Below, one piece after another: positions 1-6,671 of a stretch of 7,423 nt of DNA. The DNA is from Opitutus sp. GAS368 (GTDB lineage Bacteria; Verrucomicrobiota; Verrucomicrobiia; Opitutales; Opitutaceae). The position numbers and the translations under genes are program-made. The notes below the pieces were generated by a model. The model searched no databases. It worked only from the letters and a program-made list of their open reading frames with translations, and was not told the origin of the DNA. The stretch spans positions 1 to 7,423 of the forward strand of contig CAMAXB010000154.1 in assembly GCA_945862035.1 (NCBI GenBank), read 5' to 3'. The first letter of the stretch is position 1, and every line of letters starts with the position of its first letter.

Positions 1-59
1 AGCTCTCATTGGTTGCAGAAACGGACCGGGGTCATCGACCTCGGCTACAGCCAACCTCC

Positions 60-75
60 GACCGCTTGAGCGGTC
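60..75 (+). promoter_or_regulatory. Short perfect hairpin just before the helicase start
   Basis: The bases GACCGCTTGAGCGGTC form a perfect inverted repeat of 6 to 7 bp with a 2 to 4 base loop. It ends 8 bases before the helicase ATG, where a ribosome binding site would normally be, and no GGAG-like sequence is visible there. It could be the terminator of a gene left of the window (only a weak CCTTCT tail follows) or a 5'-leader hairpin affecting helicase translation. Short palindromes are common in GC-rich DNA, so this is weak. Confidence 0.3.
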
Positions 76-83
76 CTTCTGCC

Positions 84-1328
84 ATGGCTTTTAAAGCACT
101 CGAACTCTCCGCGCCGGTCCTGCGCGGCATCCAAGCGGCCGGCTACTCCGAGCCGACCCCCATCCAGCTGCGCGCAATTCCCGTGGTGCTTTCCGGCCGT
201 GACCTGGTCGGCTCGGCCCAGACGGGCACCGGCAAGACAGCCGCCTTTGCGCTGCCCATCCTTTCCAAGCTCGGCGGTCACAACCCGAAGCCCCGCGTCC
301 TCGTGCTTGAGCCCACCCGTGAACTCGCGGCCCAGGTCGAGACCGCTTTCCGCGATTTCGCCCGGTTCACCGACAACCGCGCCGTCGCCCTCTTCGGCGG
401 CGTCGGCTACGGCGCCCAGCGCCAGGAACTCAAGCGCGGCGTCGATATCGTCGTCGCCACGCCCGGCCGTCTCCTCGATTATCTCAAGAGCGGCGAACTG
501 TCGCTCCGCGACATCCAGATCCTCGTGCTCGACGAGGTCGATCGCATGCTCGACATGGGCTTCCTGCCGGTGGTGAAGGACATCATCGCCCGTTGCCCCC
601 GCGAGCGGCAGACCTTGTTCTTCTCGGCCACCGTTCCGCCCGAGATCGCGGCGATCGCCTCCTTCGCGCTGCGCGATCCCGTGCGGGTCGAGGTCGGCGT
701 GAATCGATCGGTCAACCAATCCGTCACCCACGCGTTGTACCCCGTGGCCTGGGCCCAAAAGTTCGACCTGCTCATCGCGCTCCTGGAGAAACTCGAATTC
801 GATAGCGTCCTGATCTTTTCCCGCACCAAGCACGGGGCTGACAAGATCGCGCACAAGCTCAAGGGCGCCCGCCATTCCGTGGCCGTCCTGCACGCCAACC
901 GCTCGCAGAACCAGCGCATCGAGGCCCTGGCCGGCTTCAAGAGCGGCAAGTACGAAATCATGGTCGCCACCGATATCGCCGCCCGCGGCATCGATGTCGC
1001 CGGCGTGTCGCATGTCATCAACTACGACGTGCCGGAAAATCCGGAGGACTACGTCCATCGCATTGGCCGCACCGGCCGGGCCCAGGCCGTGGGCGATGCG
1101 CTCACGCTGGTGACGCCTGAGAACGCGGATGACATCCGCTCGATCCAGCGCTTTATCGGCCAGAAGATCCCCGAGCTCAGGCTCGAAGGCTTCACCTACG
1201 CGCCCTTCGTGGCCCGGCCCCAGCCGGCCGGCGGCCAGCCCCAGCGCGGCGGCCGCGGGCAGTCCGGCCGCCAAGGCGGCGGCGGCGGTCGTCAGGGCGG
1301 TGGCGGGCGCTTCGGCGGCCGTCGCTGA
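84..1328 (+). CDS. DEAD-box ATP-dependent RNA helicase (RhlE-like) with RGG-rich tail
   Basis: This 414-residue cytoplasmic enzyme should unwind RNA duplexes with ATP, in ribosome assembly, mRNA turnover or cold adaptation. All core motifs are visible from the ATG at 84: a Q motif (Phe3, then PTPIQ near 24-28), Walker A AQTGTGKT (45-52), PTRELA (77-82), TPGR (126-129), motif II DEVD (150-153), SAT (181-183), ATDIAARGID (295-304) and HRIGRTGR (325-332). After about residue 378 the tail is low-complexity Gly/Arg/Gln, typical of RNA-binding extensions. An in-frame TTG at 9 would add 25 residues before the Q motif that do not look like helicase sequence, so ATG 84 is preferred. No clear Shine-Dalgarno precedes it. 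Motif II has Val for the usual Ala, a conservative change that should not abolish activity. The motifs and DEVDRMLDMGF context suggest the RhlE/DeaD group, but the exact subfamily is not settled. Confidence 0.95.
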   Translation: MAFKALELSAPVLRGIQAAGYSEPTPIQLRAIPVVLSGRDLVGSAQTGTGKTAAFALPILSKLGGHNPKPRVLVLEPTRELAAQVETAFRDFARFTDNRAVALFGGVGYGAQRQELKRGVDIVVATPGRLLDYLKSGELSLRDIQILVLDEVDRMLDMGFLPVVKDIIARCPRERQTLFFSATVPPEIAAIASFALRDPVRVEVGVNRSVNQSVTHALYPVAWAQKFDLLIALLEKLEFDSVLIFSRTKHGADKIAHKLKGARHSVAVLHANRSQNQRIEALAGFKSGKYEIMVATDIAARGIDVAGVSHVINYDVPENPEDYVHRIGRTGRAQAVGDALTLVTPENADDIRSIQRFIGQKIPELRLEGFTYAPFVARPQPAGGQPQRGGRGQSGRQGGGGGRQGGGGRFGGRR

Positions 1329-1373
1329 GTTTTCCGCCCTTCGTCGATCCCGGTATCCTCCAGGTTGGACCGC

Positions 1374-1980
1374 ATGGCATCGTTGTCTGCGGTCCAAGCC
1401 CAGCTTGACGCCCTGCGCGGGTCCGTGCGGTGTCCACGCATGCACCGTCCGGCGGTCGGCGGCCGCCCGGTCGCCTCGCGCGTGATCCTCGTGGGGTAGG
1501 CGCCGGGCGACAAGGAACCCCGGTTCGGTCGCCCCTTCGCGGGGACGGCTGGCAAGACGCTGTTCGGATGGTTTCAGGCGGCGCTGGGTTGGACCGAGGA
1601 CGAGGTGCGCGACCGGATCTACTTTGCCGCGGTTTGCCGCTGCTTTCCCGGCAAACAGCCGGGAGGGTGGGGCCCGCGTACCCGCGCCGGAGGAGATCGC
1701 AGCCTGCGCGGATTGGCTGGAGCATGAATTTGCCCTGTTGGAGCCCGCGTTGGTCATCCCAGTGGGGAAACTGGCGATCAGCCCTTTCCTGCCGGTGGAC
1801 CGGCTCAACGCCGTGATCGGCCGTTCTCACGGAGTGATTTACGCGGGTCGGGGGTTGGACTGCATCCCGCTGCCCCATCCCTCAGGCGCGTCGACCTGGC
1901 GTCGGCGGGAACCAGGAAAACCTCTGTTCGCTGAGGGGCTAGCCCAGCTTGCCCTTCACCCGACGATGAAGAAGTTTTGA
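1374..1980 (+). pseudogene. Uracil-DNA glycosylase family protein, broken by a stop and a frameshift
   Basis: The gene would encode a base-excision repair enzyme of about 200 residues (COG1573-like, family 4-type) that removes uracil from DNA. From ATG 1374 the first frame gives RCPRM, then VILVG, then TAG at 1497-1499 where relatives have Gln in the GQAPG uracil-binding motif, then APGDKEPRFGRPFAGTAG and AAVCRCFPGK. After the G-rich stretch 1661-1672 the homology moves to the +1 frame: RVPAPEEIAACADWLEHE, LVIPVGKLAI, and the C-terminal HPSGASTW motif, ending at TGA 1980. Removing one base at 1661-1672 restores a continuous GKQPGGGARVPAPEEI. The first cysteine of the expected N-terminal CxxC iron-sulfur pair appears as Ser17. 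The gene lies 45 bases after the helicase and could have been cotranscribed with it. Two independent lesions argue for a decayed gene, although errors in the sequence cannot be excluded. Confidence 0.85.
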
Positions 1981-2011
1981 CCGGACGACCCAACCCGGTT
2001 CGCTTCATGCC

Positions 2012-2518
2012 ATGACAGTTCCCGGTTTTTCCATGACCTCACCGATCCGCCTCCTTGGTTTGCTTGTGCTCCTGCTTTCACCACTGGCGCTCCACGCGCA
2101 GCGCGAGAAGCTTCCGCCCGAGGATCTGGCGATCGTGGTGCAGCGCTGGCCCGAGGCCAAGCGAACCTCAACCGGATTGCGCTGGCAGCTGGTCAAGCCA
2201 GGCGCGGGGGAACGCCCGAAGCCCGGCCAGCTGGTCACCGTTAACTACACGGGCTCTTTGCTCGACGGCACCCTCTTCGAGGAGAATCTGGATCCGGCAA
2301 AGGCGTTCACCTTTCGCCTCGGCCGCAATGTCGTGATCGACGGCTGGGAGGAAGGCATCCAGCTCATGCAGCTGGGTGAGACCCGCATTTTCATCATCCC
2401 GTTTGAACTGGGTTATGGCACCCGCGGACAGCCGCCCAAGATTCCGCGGCGGGCCACCCTGATCTTCGAGGTGACGCTGGTCGCTATGCCGCCTGACCCG
2501 GTTCCGGGAGCGAAGTGA
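2012..2518 (+). CDS. Secreted FKBP-type peptidyl-prolyl cis-trans isomerase
   Basis: The protein has 168 residues and should catalyse cis-trans isomerisation of prolyl bonds in the periplasm. Residues 12-29 form a signal peptide (one Arg, a Leu-rich core, probable cleavage after ALHA at Ala29), with no lipobox Cys. The FKBP domain spans about 70-158. By alignment with FKBP12 the pocket is largely kept: Tyr79 (Y26), Phe89 (F36), Phe99 (F46), Val108-Ile109 (V55-I56), Trp112 (W59), Tyr135 (Y82) and Phe152 (F99). The position of Asp37 is Glu90, a conservative change. The start is uncertain: Met8 at 2033 gives a more typical signal peptide, and neither ATG has a clear ribosome binding site. It follows the broken glycosylase gene by 31 bases and its last 35 bases overlap the convergent transporter gene. 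Confidence 0.92.
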   Translation: MTVPGFSMTSPIRLLGLLVLLLSPLALHAQREKLPPEDLAIVVQRWPEAKRTSTGLRWQLVKPGAGERPKPGQLVTVNYTGSLLDGTLFEENLDPAKAFTFRLGRNVVIDGWEEGIQLMQLGETRIFIIPFELGYGTRGQPPKIPRRATLIFEVTLVAMPPDPVPGAK

Positions 2519-3404
2519 TCGCCCGGCGCGACGTCCAAAGGATGTCCGCCGTGTAGCAGGCGAGTCCCGTCCAGATGCAGGCGAAGGCCCAGGCCCGGGC
2601 CGGCGTGAGGGCCTCGTCATAGGCCAGCCAGCCGATGAAGAACTGCACGGTGGGGGCGGTATACTGGAGCAGCCCCAGCGTGGTGAAGCGCAGTCGCTTG
2701 GCCCCATAGGCAAAGAGGAGCAGCGGGATGGCCGTGACGACGCCGGCGCTCAGGACCAGCAGCGTGCGCGCAAGGTCGACGTGCCCAAGGGCCCCGGTCC
2801 CGGCCTGATGGCGCCACAGCAGAAGTCCCACGGCGACGGGCGCGAGCAGGGTGGTTTCCACCGCGAGCCCGTTCAGGGCGCCCAGAGGTGACTGCTTGCG
2901 GAGCAGACCGTAGACACCAAAGGAACCGGCGAGCGAGAGGGCAACCCAGGGCACGCGGCCGACCTGCACGACCAGGAGGGTGACACCCGCGACGGCGCAG
3001 ACGATTGCGGCGATCTGCACCGGCCGCAGCCCCTCGTGAAAGACCAGCCGTCCGAGGGCGACGTTGATCAGGGGAACGAGAAAGTAGCCGAGGCTGCATT
3101 CAAGCACGTGCCCGGCGTTCACGGCCCAGACGTAGACGAGCCAGTTGATGGTGAGCAGCACGCTGCTGAGCAGATTGAGCCCGAATCCGCGCGGCGTCGA
3201 AAGCGCACGGACAATCTCGCCCAGCCCGCGCCGCGACAGCACGACGGCGGCAACAAGAACCAGCGACCAGACCACGCGGTGTGCGATCAATTCATGGGCA
3301 TCAATCCCCTGCAGCTGTTTCCAGTAGAGCGGGACCAACCCCCAGAACGCGTAGCCGGCAAAGGCGGACAGGGCACCGCGGCCAGCATCGGGATGGGAGG
3401 ACAT
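2484..3404 (-). CDS. rarD: RarD-type EamA-family membrane transporter
   Basis: This 306-residue protein of the drug/metabolite transporter superfamily should sit in the inner membrane with about ten hydrophobic helices in two EamA halves. RarD-type signatures are visible: HRVVWS early on, NWLVYVWAVNAGHVLE followed by SLGYFLVPLINVALG, then SFGVYGLLRK, then TAIPLLLFAYGAKRL and LLQYTAPTVQFFIGW. RarD proteins are named for a chloramphenicol-sensitivity phenotype, but their natural substrate is poorly defined, so none is assigned here. The ATG at 3404 is preferred. An in-frame TTG at 3449 would add 15 residues in front of a typical RarD N-terminus, and neither start has a good ribosome binding site. 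The gene lies 90 bases after the lipoprotein gene on the same strand, and its final codons overlap the FKBP gene. Confidence 0.93.
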   Translation of the reverse strand: MSSHPDAGRGALSAFAGYAFWGLVPLYWKQLQGIDAHELIAHRVVWSLVLVAAVVLSRRGLGEIVRALSTPRGFGLNLLSSVLLTINWLVYVWAVNAGHVLECSLGYFLVPLINVALGRLVFHEGLRPVQIAAIVCAVAGVTLLVVQVGRVPWVALSLAGSFGVYGLLRKQSPLGALNGLAVETTLLAPVAVGLLLWRHQAGTGALGHVDLARTLLVLSAGVVTAIPLLLFAYGAKRLRFTTLGLLQYTAPTVQFFIGWLAYDEALTPARAWAFACIWTGLACYTADILWTSRRAITSLPEPGQAA

Positions 3405-3494
3405 GGAGGCCAAGGCGAGAGCGTGAGGGACCGCGGGGAGTCCCGTCAACGGACTCGCGGTCGGTGCCGGCGGAACCGCTGCTGTGCTTGGGGC

Positions 3495-3755
3495 TCAGCG
3501 CCGGGTGGCGCCGCGGACGTACTCGAAACGCTCGCGGAATTCCTGGAGCGCCATGCGGCGGGCTTGAATGCCATCCGGCGCCGTGCCGGCGAGGAGTAAC
3601 TCACCTACGCGTTTGGTGACCCAGCGCTCCTTGAAGGCCTCCTCGAGCTCGGCTGCGCTGCTGGCGGGTGCGTCGGGTTTGGAGGAATTGGCACAGCCGC
3701 CAAGACCCACTCCAAGAGCGGCAAGGACGAACGGAAGGAGTCTGAGCAGCTTCAT
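3495..3755 (-). CDS. Small putative lipoprotein of unknown function
   Basis: The 86-residue product begins with a short basic n-region (MKLLR), a hydrophobic core and a lipobox ending LGGC, with the lipidated Cys at 21. The mature part is about 66 residues: a Ser/Ala/Pro linker, then a charged, probably helical segment with ELEEAFKERW and a basic C-terminus. Ala follows the Cys, so outer-membrane sorting is possible if Lol-type rules hold in this organism. I do not recognise a named family. It lies upstream of the transporter gene on the same strand and may share its transcript. On the other side it diverges from the broken Pro/Ala-rich gene across about 95 bases. No Shine-Dalgarno sequence is obvious. 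Confidence 0.75.
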   Translation of the reverse strand: MKLLRLLPFVLAALGVGLGGCANSSKPDAPASSAAELEEAFKERWVTKRVGELLLAGTAPDGIQARRMALQEFRERFEYVRGATRR

Positions 3756-3849
3756 CGCGGGATAGGTCGGAGCTTACGCAGGAAACACGGAGGTTCCAGC
3801 GAATCTTTTTGGTTTCACGAACCCGAAAATCCGTCATCTTTAGGTGCCA

Positions 3850-4408
3850 ATGAGTGGCGAGCCCCAGACTCTGTCGCTGCGCCTGAAGCCCCGCCCGCGG
3901 AACCGGCGCCACCCCCGCTGCCGATGAAGCCGGCCCAGCCGCCCGTGTGGCGCCCGGGGAAGGGGCCGCTCACTTCGCATCAAACCCCGCCTGACGGCAG
4001 ATCCCGCCGCAACTGCCGCGGCTCCTGCCCGTGCTGCAGAGCGGCCCGTTGTCGTCGTGCCGCCTCCCGCGGTGTCCGTGGAGCCCGCGGCTCCCGCCTC
4101 GTCCGCAACGCCACCGGAGCCGCCGTTGGTTGCGGACCCTGCGCCCGCTCTGGCCGAAACCGTTTCGCGCCCGGCTCCGAAACCCGAGGTGGAACCTGCA
4201 CCGGCCTTCAAGTTCTTCGTGCTCGAGATGCGCGTGAACGGAGTCTTTCAGGGCGACCCTCGGCGGGCCATCATCAATGGCCGCACAGTGCGCCCTGGCG
4301 AGGGCGCTCGACCACGACCGGGGCATTGTCTTCCACGGAATCGATCCGGAAAAGAAGCTGATCCTGATGCGCGGTGCCGGCGGCTCGCGCATGGCGCGAA
4401 AGTACTGA
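3850..4408 (+). pseudogene. Pro/Ala-rich protein with GspB-like C-terminal domain, frameshifted
   Basis: No single frame covers this gene, but three frames in succession give one plausible protein. The frame of position 3924 reads through APDSVAAPEAPPAEPAPPP and PAQPPVWRPGKG up to the G runs at 3956-3966. The next frame continues as a Pro/Ala/Val-rich linker (about 3967-4200) into FKFFVLEMRVNGVFQ and RRAIINGRTVRPGE. After the GGG at 4302-4304 the third frame gives LDHDRGIVFHGIDPEKKL, ending in ARKY and TGA 4406-4408. The C-terminal block resembles the T2SS GspB C-terminal domain (a small beta domain after a Pro-rich linker), so a secretion or pilus role is only inferred. The 5' end is unclear. 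ATG 3850 has an AGGTG just upstream but reaches a TGA at 3925. The frame carrying the Pro-rich part is open back to at least 3783 with no start codon. Confidence 0.6.
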
Positions 4409-4425
4409 CCGCCGCCGTCGCGGGA

Positions 4426-5103
4426 TCAGGTGGCGAGCGTGTCGCGGATGCTTCGCAGCAGGGCGGGATCCGTGGCGACGCCGAGCACGCCGTTCACCAC
4501 GAACTGCACGCCGACGCAGAGCAGTAGGAAACCCATGATGCGCGTGAGCGCCGACATGCCGTTTACGCCGATCACCTTCACGATGCGGCCCGAGAGCCGT
4601 AGGGCGGTGTAGGTCACCCCGGCCACGAAAAGAATCCCGAGAATAATCGCCCCATAGTCGAGCGGGCCGCGGGCGAGCGAGCTGAAGCCCAGCGTCACGG
4701 CGATCGAGCCCGGACCGCTGAGCGTCGGCATGGCGAGCGGGGTGAAGGAGATATCGCGCTTGGCCCGCGCGGCGGCCGTTTCCCGGTCGTCCGGTCCGGC
4801 CCGGCCGGCGGGCGGCGAAAGCATGGAGGCGCCAATGCCGGCCACCAGCAGGCCACCGGCGATGCGCATGCCGGGCAGCGACAGGCCGAAGAAATTCATG
4901 ATGAAGGTGCCGCCGATCAGGAAGGCGACGAGGATACCCACCATGTAGAGACAGCCCTTGAGGGCCTGCTCGCGCCGACGCTCCTCGCTGTCGCCCTCCG
5001 TGATGGCGAGGAAGGCCGGCGTCGCGGCGAGGGGATTGATGAGTGGTAGCAGGGCGATGACCGTACCAAGAATCAGTTCCCAGAAATGCATTGCGCCGCT
5101 CAT
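4426..5103 (-). CDS. MarC-family (UPF0056) integral membrane protein
   Basis: The 225-residue protein should lie in the inner membrane with about six hydrophobic helices, near residues 8-30, 51-70, 78-95, 118-140, 147-168 and 186-208. The family hallmarks are present: LINPLAATPAFLAIT in helix one and FTPLAMPTLSGPGSIAVT (about 120-137) after a charged loop at 97-117. MarC proteins were once linked to multiple antibiotic resistance, but that link was withdrawn and the function is unknown. The gene starts 16 bases after the dihydrouridine synthase stop, so the two are probably cotranscribed. Met5 at 5091 is an alternative start, and neither has a strong ribosome binding site. It converges on the broken Pro/Ala-rich gene with 17 bases between the stops. 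Confidence 0.92.
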   Translation of the reverse strand: MSGAMHFWELILGTVIALLPLINPLAATPAFLAITEGDSEERRREQALKGCLYMVGILVAFLIGGTFIMNFFGLSLPGMRIAGGLLVAGIGASMLSPPAGRAGPDDRETAAARAKRDISFTPLAMPTLSGPGSIAVTLGFSSLARGPLDYGAIILGILFVAGVTYTALRLSGRIVKVIGVNGMSALTRIMGFLLLCVGVQFVVNGVLGVATDPALLRSIRDTLAT

Positions 5104-5119
5104 GGAAAATCAGGTGGGG

Positions 5120-6229
5120 TTACCAAGTCTCGACCGGCCCCTTGGGGACGGGGATGGAGTCGCGGGCAAAAACCGGATCGTCCGGGTCGCGCAGAAAGGA
5201 AGCCACCAGGGGATCGGGCTGGAATTTCGGTCGAAGCTCCCCCTGATCATCGCAGAACTGCCGGCGCCACGCGAGATAGCCCGTGAGCGCTGCCTCGAAG
5301 TCGGCGCGCGATCGGATCGTGATGATCGCCGACTTGAACGGACGCGAGGGGCCGAAACGCTTCGCGTACCACGGGGCGACCTTGCGAAAATGCTTTGCGC
5401 CGTCGGCCTCACCGAAGAATTCGCAATAGCGATCGAAGTGCCGGCGCATGACGCGCACGCGCTCGAGGAACGTCGGCTCGGGGAGGAGTTCGCCGGTCGA
5501 AATCAGATGAGCGGTGCGGCGGAAGATCCACGGGTCATAGAACGCGCCACGGCCGATGCTCACGCCGGCGCAGCCCGTTTCGTTGAACATGTGCTGGGCG
5601 GCGGCGGGCGTGGTCACATCGCCATTACCGATGACGGGAATGGTGCGCACCGCCTCAACGACCGAGCGGATCCCCGCGAGATTCACGGTGCCGCTGAAGC
5701 CCTGCGCGCGGGTGCGGCCGTGCACAAAGACCGCCTTGACGCCCACGTCCTCGAGCACGCGGGCGAGGTCCGGGGCGGTGAGGTTGTCGTCATCCCAGCC
5801 GAGGCGCATCTTGGCGGTCACCGGAATCTTCACGGCGTTGACCATGCCACGCACCAGCGCGGCGGTCTTGTCGAGTTCGGTCATCATGGCGGAGCCGCCG
5901 CCGATCTTGACGACCTTCTTCACCGGGCAGCCCATGTTGATGTCGACGGAGTGTACGCCCAAGGATTCGCAGATCATGGCCGCATCACGCATCTCCTCCG
6001 GCACCGCGCCGAAGAGCTGGATCGCGAGCGGCTGGTCGCCCGGGGCGGTCGCGACGAGTTGCAGGGCGCGGGGATTGCGCTCGATGAGCGAGCGCGCATT
6101 GACGAGATCCGTCGTGGCCCAGCCGAGCCCGCCCAGCTCGCGCACGGTCAGCCGCATCGGCAGGTTGGTATAACCGGCCAGCGGCGAAAGGAAGAGCGGC
6201 GACGCCAGCTCAATGGACCCGATGCGCAT
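5120..6229 (-). CDS. dus: tRNA-dihydrouridine synthase (DusB-like)
   Basis: The 369-residue flavoenzyme should reduce specific uridines in the tRNA D-loop to dihydrouridine with FMN and NADPH in the cytoplasm. Visible features, numbered from the chosen start, are the N-terminal SPLAGYTN (15-22), the substrate block DINMGCP with catalytic Cys101, Lys140 in VTAKMRLGW, HGRTR (170-174), the FMN phosphate-binding segment IPVIGNGD (to 204) and SIGRGA (to 229), then a helical C-terminal tRNA-binding domain. Two upstream ATGs at 6247 and 6244 are in frame, but the ATG at 6229 has a good ribosome binding site and directly precedes the conserved RIGSIEL, so it is preferred. The GCP context suggests DusB-like, though paralogue assignment is uncertain. 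It heads a likely operon with the MarC-family gene. A 26-bp repeat lies 47 bases upstream and may be a control site. Confidence 0.95.
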   Translation of the reverse strand: MRIGSIELASPLFLSPLAGYTNLPMRLTVRELGGLGWATTDLVNARSLIERNPRALQLVATAPGDQPLAIQLFGAVPEEMRDAAMICESLGVHSVDINMGCPVKKVVKIGGGSAMMTELDKTAALVRGMVNAVKIPVTAKMRLGWDDDNLTAPDLARVLEDVGVKAVFVHGRTRAQGFSGTVNLAGIRSVVEAVRTIPVIGNGDVTTPAAAQHMFNETGCAGVSIGRGAFYDPWIFRRTAHLISTGELLPEPTFLERVRVMRRHFDRYCEFFGEADGAKHFRKVAPWYAKRFGPSRPFKSAIITIRSRADFEAALTGYLAWRRQFCDDQGELRPKFQPDPLVASFLRDPDDPVFARDSIPVPKGPVETW

Positions 6230-6233
6230 GGAA

Positions 6234-6240
6234 CTCCCTA
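6234..6240 (-). promoter_or_regulatory. Ribosome binding site deciding the dus start
   Basis: On the minus strand the bases TAGGGAG end 4 bases before the ATG at 6229. This is the clearest Shine-Dalgarno sequence in the window. It lies downstream of the two earlier in-frame ATGs (6247 and 6244), so it supports the shorter product. Confidence 0.7.
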
Positions 6241-6276
6241 CCATCATGCGCCCCCAGTCCCACTCCGCAATCCTGA

Positions 6277-6302
6277 CATCGTGTAACCTATTGGGTTACT
6301 TG
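6277..6302. repeat. 26-bp palindromic repeat, copy A (between HTH gene and dus)
   Basis: The unit is CATCGT (6277-6282), GTAACC, spacer TATTG, GGTTAC (6294-6299) and TTG (6300-6302). Its 17-bp core is a perfect 6-bp inverted repeat around five bases. It begins 1 base beyond the HTH gene stop codon and ends 47 bases before the dus ATG. Copy B at 6672-6697 has identical flanks in the same orientation, but its core is the exact reverse complement. It could be a recombination junction, an operator for the dus-marC operon, or both. There is no T-run, so it is a poor terminator. Confidence 0.85.
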
Positions 6303-6303
6303 T

Positions 6304-6666
6304 TCAGAGGGTCAGATCCCGGCTGTTCTTCGCGGTCTTCTCCGACAGCCAGTGGAGCATACGGAGCAGGACCTCGGCGTCAGGCAGGCGGGAGCGGGCC
6401 TTGAGGTAATCATTCAGTCGCTGCCTGGGTATTCCGAGGTAGCGCGCAAGCCTCACCTTGCTCCCGTAGGGGCGCAGGTTCTGCCGGAGGAGGGCGGCGC
6501 AGACATTCCACAGCGGCGTGTGCAGACCCGGCCGACGGGTGCGATAGCCCTTTCGTCGCTTTCGCAGCGCCTGCTGTGCGCGCTCCGCCCCGGCCTGGGC
6601 GGCAATCATCATTAGCTCGGCCAGCTCGCCCCAGAATTGGAACCGCGGATCGCGTGGCACGTACAT
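6304..6666 (-). CDS. Small helix-turn-helix DNA-binding protein bracketed by repeats
   Basis: The 120-residue product has an N-terminal region with aromatics (about 1-30), a strongly basic stretch ALRKRRKGYRTRRPG (33-47) and a C-terminal HTH-like segment at about 68-106. That segment reads KVRLARYLGIPRQRLNDYL, then LPDAEVLLRMLHWL, with the LA-x-x-LGI-x-x-x-x-LN pattern of Xre/LacI-type helices. There is no ligand-binding or catalytic domain. It resembles small repeated HTH proteins I associate with Opitutaceae genomes, from memory and unchecked. The 26-bp repeats begin 1 base after its stop and end 5 bases before its ATG, which leaves no room for a normal ribosome binding site outside repeat B. 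The protein may bind the repeats (autorepression) or act on them in gene movement; neither is shown. It is in line between the aminotransferase and dus genes. Confidence 0.75.
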   Translation of the reverse strand: MYVPRDPRFQFWGELAELMMIAAQAGAERAQQALRKRRKGYRTRRPGLHTPLWNVCAALLRQNLRPYGSKVRLARYLGIPRQRLNDYLKARSRLPDAEVLLRMLHWLSEKTAKNSRDLTL

Positions 6667-6671
6667 GCCGC

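Noticed and set aside
9..83. TTG at 9 as the helicase start
   Set aside because: The added 25 residues do not resemble a helicase N-terminus, and the Q-motif Phe is correctly placed two residues after the ATG at 84.
45..1808. Long minus-strand open frame of 587 codons across the helicase and glycosylase
   Set aside because: It is antisense to clear helicase motifs, is His/Asp/Gly-rich low-complexity translation typical of the reverse of GC-rich genes, and matches no family.
5117..5123. Single GGTTAC at the dus stop, ahead of marC, as a third repeat copy
   Set aside because: Only a half-site, with no second arm or CATCGT flank; a 6-mer is expected by chance in 7 kb.
4958..6286. Plus-strand open frame of 442 codons opposite dus and the start of marC
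   Set aside because: Shadow of real genes; the minus strand shows full Dus and MarC motifs, while this frame reads as His/Gly/Arg/Ala-rich noise.
6277..6302. Repeat copy A as an intrinsic terminator for the HTH gene
   Set aside because: The stem is only 6 bp with mixed content and no T-run follows in the direction of transcription; the same sequence also lies upstream of the HTH gene.
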